A stretch of 64,000 nt of DNA from Xenophilus sp003671765 (lineage in GTDB: Bacteria; Pseudomonadota; Gammaproteobacteria; Burkholderiales; Burkholderiaceae_C). The first letter of the stretch is position 1. Each line of letters begins with the position of its first letter. Shown one piece after another: positions 25,300-33,981 of the stretch. The translations under genes and the position numbers were made by a program. Below the pieces are notes generated by a model. The model made no database searches, was not told the origin of the DNA, and saw only the letters and a list, made by a program, of their open reading frames with translations. The stretch spans positions 4,960,001-5,024,000 of the forward strand of contig CP166702.1 in NCBI GenBank assembly GCA_051414805.1, in the 5' to 3' direction.

Positions 25300-26511
25300 T
25301 CACCCAATCTTCGGGCTGGCCGCGAGGCCGTGCATGAAGGCCTCGCAGCGGGCCAGCTGTTCCAGCGTGACGTACTCGTCGGGCTGGTGCGCCTGCGTGA
25401 TGCTGCCTGGGCCGCAGACCACGGTGGGAATGCCGGCGTTCTTGAACAGGCCCGCCTCGGTGCCGAAGGCGACCAGCGTGGTGCGCTGCTCGCCCGACAG
25501 GCGCTGGGCCAGCTTGGTCACCGCGTCGCCGGCCGAGCCGAGGAAGCTCGGGATCTCGCAGATGGTGTCGAAGGCGAAGCCGGTGTCGGGCGCGACCTTC
25601 TTCATGGCCGGCTCCAGCCGCTTGGCGAAGGCCACCACCTCGGCCTGCATGGCGCGCGCGTCGGCCGTGGGCAGGTCGCGGAATTCGTAGCGGAACTCGG
25701 CGTCGCGCGGCACCACGTTGTCGGCGATGCCGCCGTGGAACTGGCCCACGCTGGCGGTGGAGAAGGGCACGTCGAAGCCGTCGTAGCGCTTCTCCTTCGC
25801 CTCGAAGCCTTCGGCCATGTCGCGCACCTTGCCGACCACGCGCGCGGCCATTTCGATGGCATTGACCGATTGCGGCGTGAGCGAGGAATGCGCCTCCTTG
25901 CCGCGCACGCAGCAGCGGTAGCGGTACACGCCCTTGTGGGCGATGGCCGGCACCATCATCGTGGGCTCGCCCACGATGCAGGCCAGCGGCTGGATGCCGG
26001 CGTCGCGCAGGTCGGCGATCAGCTCGCGCACGCCGAAGCAGCCGATCTCCTCCTCGTAGCTGAAGGCGAAATGCACGGCGAAGGGCGCGTCGCTCGCGAG
26101 AAAGCGCTCGGCATTCGCCAGCGCCACGGCGATGAAGCTCTTCATGTCGGCCGAGCCGCGGCCGTACAGGCGCGCCTCGGAATGCCGCACGTCGCCGGCC
26201 GCGTCTTCCTGGGGGAAGTCCTGCACCAGCCCCGACAGCGGGTCGACGCTCCAGTCCTGCCCGTCCCAGGGCACCGTGTCGGTGTGGCCCGACAGGATCA
26301 CGCCGGCGGGCTTGCCGGCGCCGAGGGTGGCGAAGAGGTTGGCCTTGGTGCGCTCGGCGTTGTAGGTGAGTCGGCTGCGCACCCCGAGGCCCGCGAGGTG
26401 GTCGCGGGCGAACTCGATGAGCTCCAGGTTGCTGCGGTCGCTCACGGTGTTCATGCGCACCAGGCGCTGGGCGAACTCGAGGCTGCGGTCGGAAAGGGTC
26501 AGTCGGGCCAT
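25300..26511 (-). CDS. argE: Acetylornithine deacetylase-type M20 peptidase
   Basis: 403-residue zinc hydrolase. LSGHTDTVPW holds the first metal His and Asp; GRGSADMKSF, FSYEEEIGCFG (catalytic Glu pair) and VGEPT follow, then the dimerisation domain with GKEAHSS. CGPGSITQAHQPDEYV near the C-terminus supplies the last metal His. This is the ArgE/DapE group; ArgE is the best match, removing acetate from N-acetylornithine in arginine synthesis. Start ATG 26511 fits the family; ATG 26520 is possible. Not next to other arg genes. Confidence 0.85.
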   Translation of the reverse strand: MARLTLSDRSLEFAQRLVRMNTVSDRSNLELIEFARDHLAGLGVRSRLTYNAERTKANLFATLGAGKPAGVILSGHTDTVPWDGQDWSVDPLSGLVQDFPQEDAAGDVRHSEARLYGRGSADMKSFIAVALANAERFLASDAPFAVHFAFSYEEEIGCFGVRELIADLRDAGIQPLACIVGEPTMMVPAIAHKGVYRYRCCVRGKEAHSSLTPQSVNAIEMAARVVGKVRDMAEGFEAKEKRYDGFDVPFSTASVGQFHGGIADNVVPRDAEFRYEFRDLPTADARAMQAEVVAFAKRLEPAMKKVAPDTGFAFDTICEIPSFLGSAGDAVTKLAQRLSGEQRTTLVAFGTEAGLFKNAGIPTVVCGPGSITQAHQPDEYVTLEQLARCEAFMHGLAASPKIG

Positions 26512-26638
26512 GCGGTGCATTGTGGGCCATGCGCCCGCCGCGCCCCGGATGTCTCCGCAATGACATCGGGGAGGGCTAGGATGGCGCGTTTTCCTCGCCG
26601 TTTTTCTGGCAGCCACCACCTCGAGGGAGTTACTTGCC

Positions 26639-27862
26639 ATGCCTTCAGCCCGCTTCGCCACCCAACGCCCCGCCACCGCCCTGGCTGCGCTCGCCTGCGC
26701 GCTCGGCCTCGCCGCCTGCAGCAGCACCTCGCCCGGCGCGGGCGGCGTTGCCACCCTCGACGGCCAGCCGCCGCTGGTGGTGGCGCACCGCGGCGCGTCC
26801 GGCTACCTGCCCGAGGAAACGCTGGAGGCCTATGCCCGCGCCATCGAGCTCGGCGCCGACGTGATCGAGATGGACCTGGTCTCCACCAAGGACGGCGTGC
26901 TCATCACCCGCCACGACCCCAACCTGGCGCTGAGCACCGACGTCGCCAGCCGCCCCGAATTCGCGGCCCGCAAGCGCACGATGCAGGTCGACGGCGAGAC
27001 GCAGACCGGCTGGTTCAGCCAGGACTTCACGCTGGCCGAGATCAAGCGCCTGGGCGCCATCTCCACCGACGCCGAGCGCCCGCAGCAGTACAACGGCCGC
27101 TACAAGGTGCCCACCTTCCAGGAGGTGCTGGACCTGGTGAAGGCCACCCAGCAGCGCACCGGCAAGCCCGTCGCCATCTACCCCGAGACCAAAAACCCGA
27201 CCTTCTTCCGCGACCTGGGCCTGCCGATGGAGGACAAGCTGATCGCCATGCTCAACCAGGCGGGCCTGAACAGCAAGGCGGCGCCGGTGTTCGTGCAGTC
27301 CTTCGAACCCGGCAGCCTCAAGTACATGAAGAGCAAGGGCCTGAGGACCAAGCTCATCCAGCTGATCGACGGCGACGGCGTGGACATGAAGACCGGCGCC
27401 ATCACCTACGCGGTGCCGGTCGACCGCCCCTACGAATGGACCAAGGCGGGCGACAAGCGCAATTTCGACGTCATGGTCACGCCCGCCGGCCTGGCCGAGA
27501 TCAAGACGTATGCCGACGGCATCGGCCCCTGGAAGCGCTACATCGTGAGCATCAAGGGCACGATCGGCGCCGACGGCAAGGCGATCGACATCAACGGCGA
27601 TGGCAAGGTCAACGACGCCGATGCGACCGCGCTGGCGCCCACCACGCTGGTGGCCGACGCGCACCGCGCCGGGCTCTTCGTGCACCCCTTCACCTTCCGC
27701 AACGAGAAGCGCCGCCTGGCGGCCAATTACCAGGGCGACCCGGTGCAGGAATACCTGGCCTTCTACCGCGCCGGGGTGGACGGCGTGTTCACCGACTTCA
27801 CCGACACCGCCCTCACGGCGCGGGCGCAGTTCATGAAGGAGCGCGGCGCGGCGGCGCGCTGA
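26639..27862 (+). CDS. glpQ: Glycerophosphodiester phosphodiesterase, lipoprotein
   Basis: 407 residues. Signal peptide with lipobox LAAC (C27). Catalytic motif VAHRGASG (H50, R51) with PEETLEAY, IEMDLVSTKDG and RHDPNL, as in GlpQ/GDPD enzymes that release glycerol-3-phosphate from phospholipid head-group diesters. An inserted segment at residues 317-328 reads DINGDGKVNDAD, a Ca2+-binding EF-hand/dockerin-like loop not part of the minimal fold. FTDFTDTA ends the barrel. Periplasmic-facing role likely. Confidence 0.92.
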   Translation: MPSARFATQRPATALAALACALGLAACSSTSPGAGGVATLDGQPPLVVAHRGASGYLPEETLEAYARAIELGADVIEMDLVSTKDGVLITRHDPNLALSTDVASRPEFAARKRTMQVDGETQTGWFSQDFTLAEIKRLGAISTDAERPQQYNGRYKVPTFQEVLDLVKATQQRTGKPVAIYPETKNPTFFRDLGLPMEDKLIAMLNQAGLNSKAAPVFVQSFEPGSLKYMKSKGLRTKLIQLIDGDGVDMKTGAITYAVPVDRPYEWTKAGDKRNFDVMVTPAGLAEIKTYADGIGPWKRYIVSIKGTIGADGKAIDINGDGKVNDADATALAPTTLVADAHRAGLFVHPFTFRNEKRRLAANYQGDPVQEYLAFYRAGVDGVFTDFTDTALTARAQFMKERGAAAR

Positions 27863-27951
27863 AGGAGGCGGGTGCCGAGAGGCGGAGCGGGCGCCCTGGG
27901 CATCCGTATTGCTTCGGTGGTCGTTTTCCTTGAAAAGCCTAGACTGACCGC

Positions 27952-29157
27952 ATGAAGCTCATCGACTCGATCGTCACCCAGGCGGCCGGGATCGCCGCCA
28001 TCCGCCGCGACCTGCACGCCCACCCCGAACTGGCCTACGAGGAAGTCCGCACCGCGGACGTGGTCGCCGCCCGGCTGACCGAATGGGGCATCCCCATCCA
28101 CCGGGGCCTGGGCACCACCGGCGTGGTCGGCATCGTGAAGAACGGCAGCAGCGACCGCGCCGTGGGCCTGCGCGCCGACATGGACGCGCTGCCCATCCAC
28201 GAACTCAACACCTTCGGCCACGCCAGCAAGCACCAGGGCAAGATGCACGCCTGCGGCCACGACGGCCACACGGCGATGCTGCTGGCCGCTGCGCAGCACC
28301 TGGCGAAGAACCGCAACTTCGACGGCACGGTCTACCTGATCTTCCAGCCGGCCGAGGAAGGCGGCGGCGGCGCCGACCGCATGATCAAGGACGGCCTGTT
28401 CGAGAAGTTCCCGATGGAGGCGGTGTACGGCATGCACAACTGGCCCGGCATGAAGGCCGGCCAGTTCGCCGTCAGCCCCGGGCCGGTCATGGCCTCGGGC
28501 AACAAGTTCTACATCACGGTGCGGGGCAAGGGCGGCCACGCGGCCCTGCCGCACACCACGGTGGACCCGGTGCCGATCGCCTGCGAGATGGTTCAGGCCT
28601 TCCAGACCATCCTCACGCGCAAGATGAAGCCGCTGGATGCGGCCGTGATCTCGGTGACAACCGTCCACGCCGGGGACACCAACAACGTGATTCCCAACGA
28701 CTGCGAGCTCACCGGCACGGTGCGCACCTTCTCCATCGAGGTGCTGGACATGATCGAGGCGCGCATGCGCAAGATCGCCGAGCACATCTGCGCCGCGCAC
28801 GACGCGGAGTGCGACTTCGAGTTCGTGCGCTACTACCCGCCCACCATCAACACCCCGGCCGAGGCGGACTTCGCCCGCCAGGTGATGGCCAGCGTGGTCG
28901 GCGCGGAGAACGTGCTCAAGCAGGAGCCGGCGATGACCTCGGAGGACTTCGCCTTCATGCTGCAGGCCAGGCCCGGCGCGTACGCCTTCATCGGCAACGG
29001 CGACGGCGACCACCGCGCGCCGCACCACGGCGAGGGCCCGTGCACGCTGCACAACGCGAGTTACGACTTCAACGACGACCTGATCCCCCTGGGCGCCACG
29101 ATGTGGGTGCAGCTGGCCGAGCAGTTCCTGGCCGCCCCGCCGCTCGGGGGCCGTTGA
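27952..29157 (+). CDS. M20-family amidohydrolase (hippurate hydrolase type)
   Basis: 401 residues. Motifs of the M20D amidohydrolase group: IRRDLHAHPELAYEE, LRADMDALPI, MHACGHDGHTAMLL, FQPAEEGGGGADRMI and MHNWPG. Such enzymes hydrolyse N-acyl amino acids, including hippurate or plant auxin conjugates; which one is not decidable here. Its stop overlaps the start of the DUF2817 gene (TGATG at 29155-29159), so both are probably made together. Confidence 0.88.
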   Translation: MKLIDSIVTQAAGIAAIRRDLHAHPELAYEEVRTADVVAARLTEWGIPIHRGLGTTGVVGIVKNGSSDRAVGLRADMDALPIHELNTFGHASKHQGKMHACGHDGHTAMLLAAAQHLAKNRNFDGTVYLIFQPAEEGGGGADRMIKDGLFEKFPMEAVYGMHNWPGMKAGQFAVSPGPVMASGNKFYITVRGKGGHAALPHTTVDPVPIACEMVQAFQTILTRKMKPLDAAVISVTTVHAGDTNNVIPNDCELTGTVRTFSIEVLDMIEARMRKIAEHICAAHDAECDFEFVRYYPPTINTPAEADFARQVMASVVGAENVLKQEPAMTSEDFAFMLQARPGAYAFIGNGDGDHRAPHHGEGPCTLHNASYDFNDDLIPLGATMWVQLAEQFLAAPPLGGR

Positions 29158-30254
29158 TGCTCGGCGTGGTCGAGGCCTTCTCGGACAGCTACGGCGAGGC
29201 CCGCCGCAAGTTTTTGCAGGCCTGCGTGGCTGCCGGCCTGCCGGTGGACACGCACCCACTGCCGCTGGAAGGCCGCGACGGCGAACAGCTGGCGATGGAC
29301 GTCGCGCTCGATGGCCCGGCCAACGCCGAGCGCCTGTTGCTCCTGAGCAGCGGCTGCCACGGCGTGGAGGGCCACTGCGGCAGCGGCGTGCAGGTGTTCG
29401 CGCTGCACGACGCCGAATGGCGCGCCAAGGCCCGTGATGCGGGCGTGGCGGTGCTCTACATCCACGCGCTCAACCCGCACGGTTTCTCCCACACGCGGCG
29501 CGTGACGCAGGAGAACGTGGACCTGAACCGCAACTTCATGGACTTCGCGCAGCCGCTGCCCGTGAACGCGGCGTATGCGTCGCTCCACCCTTTGCTGGTG
29601 CCCGAGGACTGGCCGCCCACGCCGGCCAACCAGGCGGCCATCGCGGCCTGGATGGCGAAGCACGGCGACGCCGCCTTCCAGGCCGCCGTGTCGGGTGGGC
29701 AGTACCAGTTCGGCGACGGCGTGTTCTACGGCGGCCAGGCGCCGACCTGGAGCAACCGCACGCTGCGCGAGGTGCTGCGCCGGCATGCGGGCTCGGCGAA
29801 GCGACTGGCCTGGATCGACCTGCACACCGGCCTGGGCCCGAGCGGGCACGGCGAGCGCATCTTCGCGGGGCGCGACGACCCGGCCGCCAAGGCGCGCGCC
29901 GATGCGTGGTGGAGCGGCGGCGGCGCGACGCCGGTGACGTCGATCTACGACGGCAGCTCGACGTCGGCGCTGCTCAGCGGGCTGATGATGAATGCCGCGT
30001 ACGAGGAGTGCCCTCAAGCCGAGTTCACCGGTTTCGCGATGGAGTACGGCACCTTGCCGCTGCTGGAGGTGATGGGGGCGCTGCGGGGGGACCATTGGCT
30101 GCATCGGCATCCGGAGGCGGCGCCGGAGCTGGCGGATTCGATCCTTGTGCGGATGAAAGAGGCGTTCTACAGCGATACCGATCTGTGGAAGGGGCAGGTG
30201 GTGAGTCAGGCGAGGCAGGCTTGTTTCCAGGCAGTGGATGGGCTTTCGGGCTGA
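29157..30254 (+). CDS. DUF2817 / M14-like metallopeptidase
   Basis: 365 residues. LSSGCHGVEGHCGSGVQ carries an HxxE zinc motif; ENVDLNRNFMDF and WIDLHTGLGPSGHGE are the other conserved blocks, and FAMEYGTLPL gives the likely catalytic Glu. This matches the DUF2817 carboxypeptidase-like family. No signal peptide. Co-translated with the M20 amidohydrolase, suggesting joint breakdown of acyl-peptides or N-acyl amino acids. Confidence 0.85.
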   Translation: MLGVVEAFSDSYGEARRKFLQACVAAGLPVDTHPLPLEGRDGEQLAMDVALDGPANAERLLLLSSGCHGVEGHCGSGVQVFALHDAEWRAKARDAGVAVLYIHALNPHGFSHTRRVTQENVDLNRNFMDFAQPLPVNAAYASLHPLLVPEDWPPTPANQAAIAAWMAKHGDAAFQAAVSGGQYQFGDGVFYGGQAPTWSNRTLREVLRRHAGSAKRLAWIDLHTGLGPSGHGERIFAGRDDPAAKARADAWWSGGGATPVTSIYDGSSTSALLSGLMMNAAYEECPQAEFTGFAMEYGTLPLLEVMGALRGDHWLHRHPEAAPELADSILVRMKEAFYSDTDLWKGQVVSQARQACFQAVDGLSG

Positions 30255-30295
30255 AGCGCCACCTGCCTTGTTTTGATCGTCTTGTTTGATTGAAG

Positions 30296-30878
30296 GCAGG
30301 GGCCGGGATTTCGCCCCGGCGGGCGACCTACTTTTCTTTGTCTCGCCAAAGAAAAGTAGGCAAAAGAAAGGCGACCCCACTGTCTGCGTCCCCTTCGCTT
30401 CGCTACGGGGCAACCTGCGGTGCTCGCGGCTGGCGGGGTCTCGCTCGAACTCGCTTCGCTCAAACAATCGCGAGCCCTGATCCGCCAGCCGCTGCGCTCC
30501 TCGGCGCATACAGAGGGGACCCAGGGTCAACAAGGCTGCTGCGCAGCCTTGTCCTTCTTCGGTGTTCTTGCCAGGGCCGAGCGAAGCGATGGCCCGCCCG
30601 AAGTCCCTTCTGGATGCGCCTGCGACGTGGCGCTGGCGGGGTGGCAGCTGTGCCGCGTGCGGCAACAGCTGCTTCGTGAACTGACTCGCTGCAGCTGTTC
30701 GAGCGCAGCGCGAAGCGCGTAGCGAGTTCTGCAGCGCACCCCGACAGCGTCGCGGCGCAGGTCGCCCGCAGCGAAGCGGAGGGTCGCAGCCAGCAGGGTC
30801 GCCTTTTCTTTGCCTACTTTCTTTTGGCGAAGCAAAAGAAAGTAGGTGCGCCGCCGGGCGCACATCCCGGCTCCTGCG
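30296..30878. repeat. 583-bp gene-free element with ~80-bp imperfect terminal inverted repeats
   Basis: Left end: hairpin CCTACTTTTCTTTG (30327-30340) / CAAAGAAAAGTAGG (30347-30360). Right end: CCTACTTTCTTTTG (30813-30826) / CAAAAGAAAGTAGG (30833-30846). Both have 14-bp perfect stems and 6-base loops, and the two ends are inverted copies, including the inner AAGGCGACCC and the outer CCGGGAT...CCCGGCGGG sequence. The inside is full of CTTCGCT/AGCGAAG motifs and short palindromes. The small open frames inside have no motif or codon pattern of a real gene. No transposase is present. Confidence 0.85.
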
Positions 30879-30950
30879 TCTCACCCCTGAGCAAGGCCCA
30901 AATTCATAAAGAAAAAGTGCCCCAAGCGCCCGCCCGGCAACCACCACCCG

Positions 30951-30967
30951 CTATGGTTTCAATAGCA
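30951..30967. repeat. GCTAT...ATAGC repeat, copy 4, downstream of amn
   Basis: GCTAT, seven bases, ATAGC, perfect arms, five bases after the amn stop. Read on the minus strand it is followed about 40 bases later by GGCAC and TTTTTCTTTATGA, closely like the tail after copy 3 (GGCACTTTTTGCTTATGA), so both may end transcription. Nothing else is seen in 30879-30971. Confidence 0.7.
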
Positions 30968-30971
30968 AACA

Positions 30972-32489
30972 CTACTGAAACGCCACCTCCGCAAAACTCC
31001 TCAACTTCCGACTGTGCAGTCGCCCCGACCCCTGCGACCGCAACACCTCCACCGCCTTGATCCCGATCCGCAGATGCTGCTCCACCCGCTCCCGGTAGAA
31101 GTGGTTCGCCATCCCGGGCAGCTTGATCTCGCCGTGCAGCGGCTTGTCGCTCACGCACAGCAAGGTGCCGTACGGCACGCGGAAGCGGAAGCCGTTGGCG
31201 GCGATGGTGGCGCTTTCCATGTCGAGCGCCACGGCGCGGCTCTGGCTGAAGCGGCGCTGCGGCTCGTTGTTGGGCAGCAGTTCCCAGTTGCGGTTGTCGG
31301 TGCTGGCCACGGTGCCGGTGCGCATGATGGTCTTCAACTCGGCGCCCTGGCACTGCGTGACCTCGGCCACCGCCGCCTCCAGCGCCAGCTGGATCTCCGA
31401 CAGGGCCGGGATCGGCACCCACAGCGGCAGCTCCTCGTCCAGCACATGGTCCTCGCGCACGTAGGCATGCGCCAGCACGTAGTCGCCCAGCTGCTGCGTG
31501 TTGCGCAGGCCCGCGCAGTGGCCCAGCATCATCCAGGCATGCGGGCGCAGCACGGCGATGTGGTCGGTGATCGTCTTGGCGTTGGCCGGCCCGACGCCGA
31601 TGTTGACCATGGTGATGCCGCTGCAGTCGGCCCGCACCAGGTGGTAGGCCGGCATCTGCGGCAGGCGACCCGGCGGCGTGCCCTGCATGGCATTGAGCGC
31701 GGCGGCGAAGCTGCCCATCGCCTCGGGCTGCAGGTTGTGGCGCCGCGTCACCACGTTGCCGGGCTCGATGAAGGCGATGTATTCGCTCGACTCGTCGGCC
31801 ATCGCCTCGTGGCCCAGCCGCACGAACTCGTCGATGTAGAACTGGTAATTCGTGAAAAGCACGAAGTTCTGGTACCAGTCGGGCGCGGTGCCGGTGTAGT
31901 GGCGCAGGCGCTGCAGCGAATAGTCCACCCGCGCGGCCGTGAACAGCGCCAGCGGCTCGGCTTCGCCGGGCTGGGTGCGGTGCGTGCCGTTGGCGATGCC
32001 GTCGTCCATGGCGCCGAGGTCGGGCAGGTCGAACACGTCGCGCATCAGCGCGCGGCGCTGCGGCGACATGGTGCCTTCGATGTGGTCGTTCTCGGCGAAG
32101 GAGAAATGCACCGGGATCGGCTGCGTGCTGGTGCCCACCTCGAGCTCGATCTGGTGGTTCTCGAGCAGCAGGCGGAACTGGTCGAGGTAGTAGCGCGCGA
32201 AGAGGTCCGGCCGCGTGAGCGTGGTCTCGTAGCGGCCCGGCCCGGCCACGAAGCCGTAGCTCAGCCCCGAATTGGCCGGCGTGGTGTGGCGCGACACCGT
32301 GTGCGTGTGCACCCGCACGAAGGGGTAGCAGGCCCGCACCCGGCCCGGCAGCGTCTCGCCGGCCACGAAGCGCTGCATCGAGTCGCGCAGGTGCGCCAGG
32401 CCGCCGTCGTAGATGCGCTGGACCTGCGCGAGGGCGGCAGCGGCGTCGGTGTAGCGGACGGGGGCGACGAAGGGCGGCATGTAGGGCAT
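30972..32489 (-). CDS. amn: AMP nucleosidase
   Basis: 505 residues from ATG 32489; upstream GTG at 32516 and ATG 32480 are alternatives. Hydrolyses AMP to adenine and ribose-5-phosphate. An N-terminal Amn-specific domain (YPFVRVHTHTVSRHTTPANSG, then PIPVHFSF) precedes the nucleoside phosphorylase-like domain with MVNIGVGPANAKTITDH, MLGHCAGLRNTQ, and DMESATIAANGFRFRVPYGTLLCVSDKPLHGE (read in parts). Length and both domains match the family. Separated from gor by 52 bp on the same strand. Confidence 0.94.
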   Translation of the reverse strand: MPYMPPFVAPVRYTDAAAALAQVQRIYDGGLAHLRDSMQRFVAGETLPGRVRACYPFVRVHTHTVSRHTTPANSGLSYGFVAGPGRYETTLTRPDLFARYYLDQFRLLLENHQIELEVGTSTQPIPVHFSFAENDHIEGTMSPQRRALMRDVFDLPDLGAMDDGIANGTHRTQPGEAEPLALFTAARVDYSLQRLRHYTGTAPDWYQNFVLFTNYQFYIDEFVRLGHEAMADESSEYIAFIEPGNVVTRRHNLQPEAMGSFAAALNAMQGTPPGRLPQMPAYHLVRADCSGITMVNIGVGPANAKTITDHIAVLRPHAWMMLGHCAGLRNTQQLGDYVLAHAYVREDHVLDEELPLWVPIPALSEIQLALEAAVAEVTQCQGAELKTIMRTGTVASTDNRNWELLPNNEPQRRFSQSRAVALDMESATIAANGFRFRVPYGTLLCVSDKPLHGEIKLPGMANHFYRERVEQHLRIGIKAVEVLRSQGSGRLHSRKLRSFAEVAFQ

Positions 32490-32541
32490 GGCGGCATTGT
32501 GCAATGGGCATGCCACCCGCCCGTGACGGCCGGGCGGCGGC

Positions 32542-33900
32542 TCAGCCCGGCATCGGCTCGCGCATGGTCACGAACTCCTCGGCCGACGTGGGGTGGATGC
32601 CGATGGTGCCGTCGAAGTCGGCCTTGGTCGCGCCCGCACGCATGGCCACGGCAAAGCCCTGCACGATCTCGCCCGCTTCGGCGCCGACCATGTGCAGGCC
32701 CACCACGCGGTCGGTCTTGACGTCCACCACCAGCTTCATGAAGGTGCGTTCGCTTCGCCCCGACAAGGTGTGGCGCAGCGTCTTGAACTCGCTGCAGAAG
32801 ATGCGGACCTTGCCGAAGCGCGCCCGCGCCGCGGCCTCGGTATAGCCGCAGGTGCCGACGTTGGGGTGGGTGAAGACCGCCGTCGGCACGTACTCGTAGT
32901 CCATGCGGCGGCGCCCTTGCGCGAACAGCCGGTCGACCACCACCATCGCCTCGGCCAGCGCCACCGGCGTGAGCGGCAGGCGCGTGGACACGTCGCCCAC
33001 CGCCAGCACCGAGGGCACCGAGCTGCGGTACTGGTCGTCGACCACGATGGCGCCGCCCTCGTCGAGCGCGACGCCTGCGGCCTCCAGCCCCATGCCGGCG
33101 GTGTTGGGCCGCCGGCCGGTGGCGAAGAGCACCGTGTCGGCCGCCAGCTGCTGGCCGCGCGAGAGCGTGACCAGCACACCCTCGCCGGTGCGGCGCAGCA
33201 TCTCGACCTGCACGTTCAGCCGCAGGTCGATGCCGGTCTTGCCCATCTCCTGCGCGAGGAAGTGGCGCACGTCCTCGTCGAAGGTGTCGAGCACGTGCGC
33301 CTTGCGCTGCAGCAGCGTCACTTCGGCCCCCAGGCCGCGGAAGATGGAGGCGAACTCGCACGCGATGTAGCCGCCGCCCACCACCACCAGGCGGCGCGGG
33401 AACTCGGGCAGGTCGAACATGGCGTCCGACACCACCCCGTGCTCGCGCCCGCCCACCTCGGGCACGAAGGGCATGCCGCCGGTGGCCACCAGGATGTGCT
33501 GCGCCGTGTGGCGCTGGCCGTCGACCTGCACCGTGTGGCCGTCGACCAGCTCGGCCCAGGACGGGATGAGCCGCACGCCCGCGCCGTCGAGCAGGCCCTG
33601 GTAGACGCCGTTGAGCCGGCGGATCTCCTGCGCGCGCTGCGCCTTCAGGCGTTGCCAGTCGAAGCGCGGCGCCTCGGGCAGCGTCCAGCCGTAGCCGGGC
33701 GCTTCGGCAAAGGACTCGGCATAGCCGGCCGCATAGCTGTAGAGCTTCTTCGGGATGCAGCCCACGTTGACGCAGGTGCCGCCCAGTTCGGCGCACTCGG
33801 CCAGCGCGACGCGGGCGCCGCGCTGGGCCGCCATGCGGGCCGCGCGCACGCCGCCGCTGCCGCCGCCGATGACGAAAAGGTCGAAGTCGTACTGAGGCAT
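32542..33900 (-). CDS. gor: Glutathione-disulfide reductase
   Basis: 452-residue FAD/NADPH enzyme that reduces oxidised glutathione. FAD motif IGGGSGGVRAAR, redox-active disulfide GGTCVNVGC (C43/C48), the NADPH-binding GGGYIACEFASIF, FAD site SVLAVGDVS, and the C-terminal HPTSAEEF with the catalytic His-Glu pair. All hallmark residues are present, and the length is normal. Lies upstream of amn on the same strand. The decayed gene at 33982 starts divergently. Confidence 0.95.
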   Translation of the reverse strand: MPQYDFDLFVIGGGSGGVRAARMAAQRGARVALAECAELGGTCVNVGCIPKKLYSYAAGYAESFAEAPGYGWTLPEAPRFDWQRLKAQRAQEIRRLNGVYQGLLDGAGVRLIPSWAELVDGHTVQVDGQRHTAQHILVATGGMPFVPEVGGREHGVVSDAMFDLPEFPRRLVVVGGGYIACEFASIFRGLGAEVTLLQRKAHVLDTFDEDVRHFLAQEMGKTGIDLRLNVQVEMLRRTGEGVLVTLSRGQQLAADTVLFATGRRPNTAGMGLEAAGVALDEGGAIVVDDQYRSSVPSVLAVGDVSTRLPLTPVALAEAMVVVDRLFAQGRRRMDYEYVPTAVFTHPNVGTCGYTEAAARARFGKVRIFCSEFKTLRHTLSGRSERTFMKLVVDVKTDRVVGLHMVGAEAGEIVQGFAVAMRAGATKADFDGTIGIHPTSAEEFVTMREPMPG

Positions 33901-33981
33901 GTCCAGGGTCTCCGCGGGTCGGCCCGCCGGCGCACTGTAGCCGCCCGCGCGCCCGGCCGCGGCGCCGCTACAGTCGCCGCC

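Noticed and set aside
30420..30830. Several short open frames inside the 30296-30878 element
   Set aside because: They run through inverted repeats on both strands, have no motif, and follow the AGCGAAG repeat pattern instead of codon bias.
30296..30878. Insertion sequence
   Set aside because: No transposase frame, no obvious target-site duplication, and the ends are themselves hairpins; called a repeat element instead.
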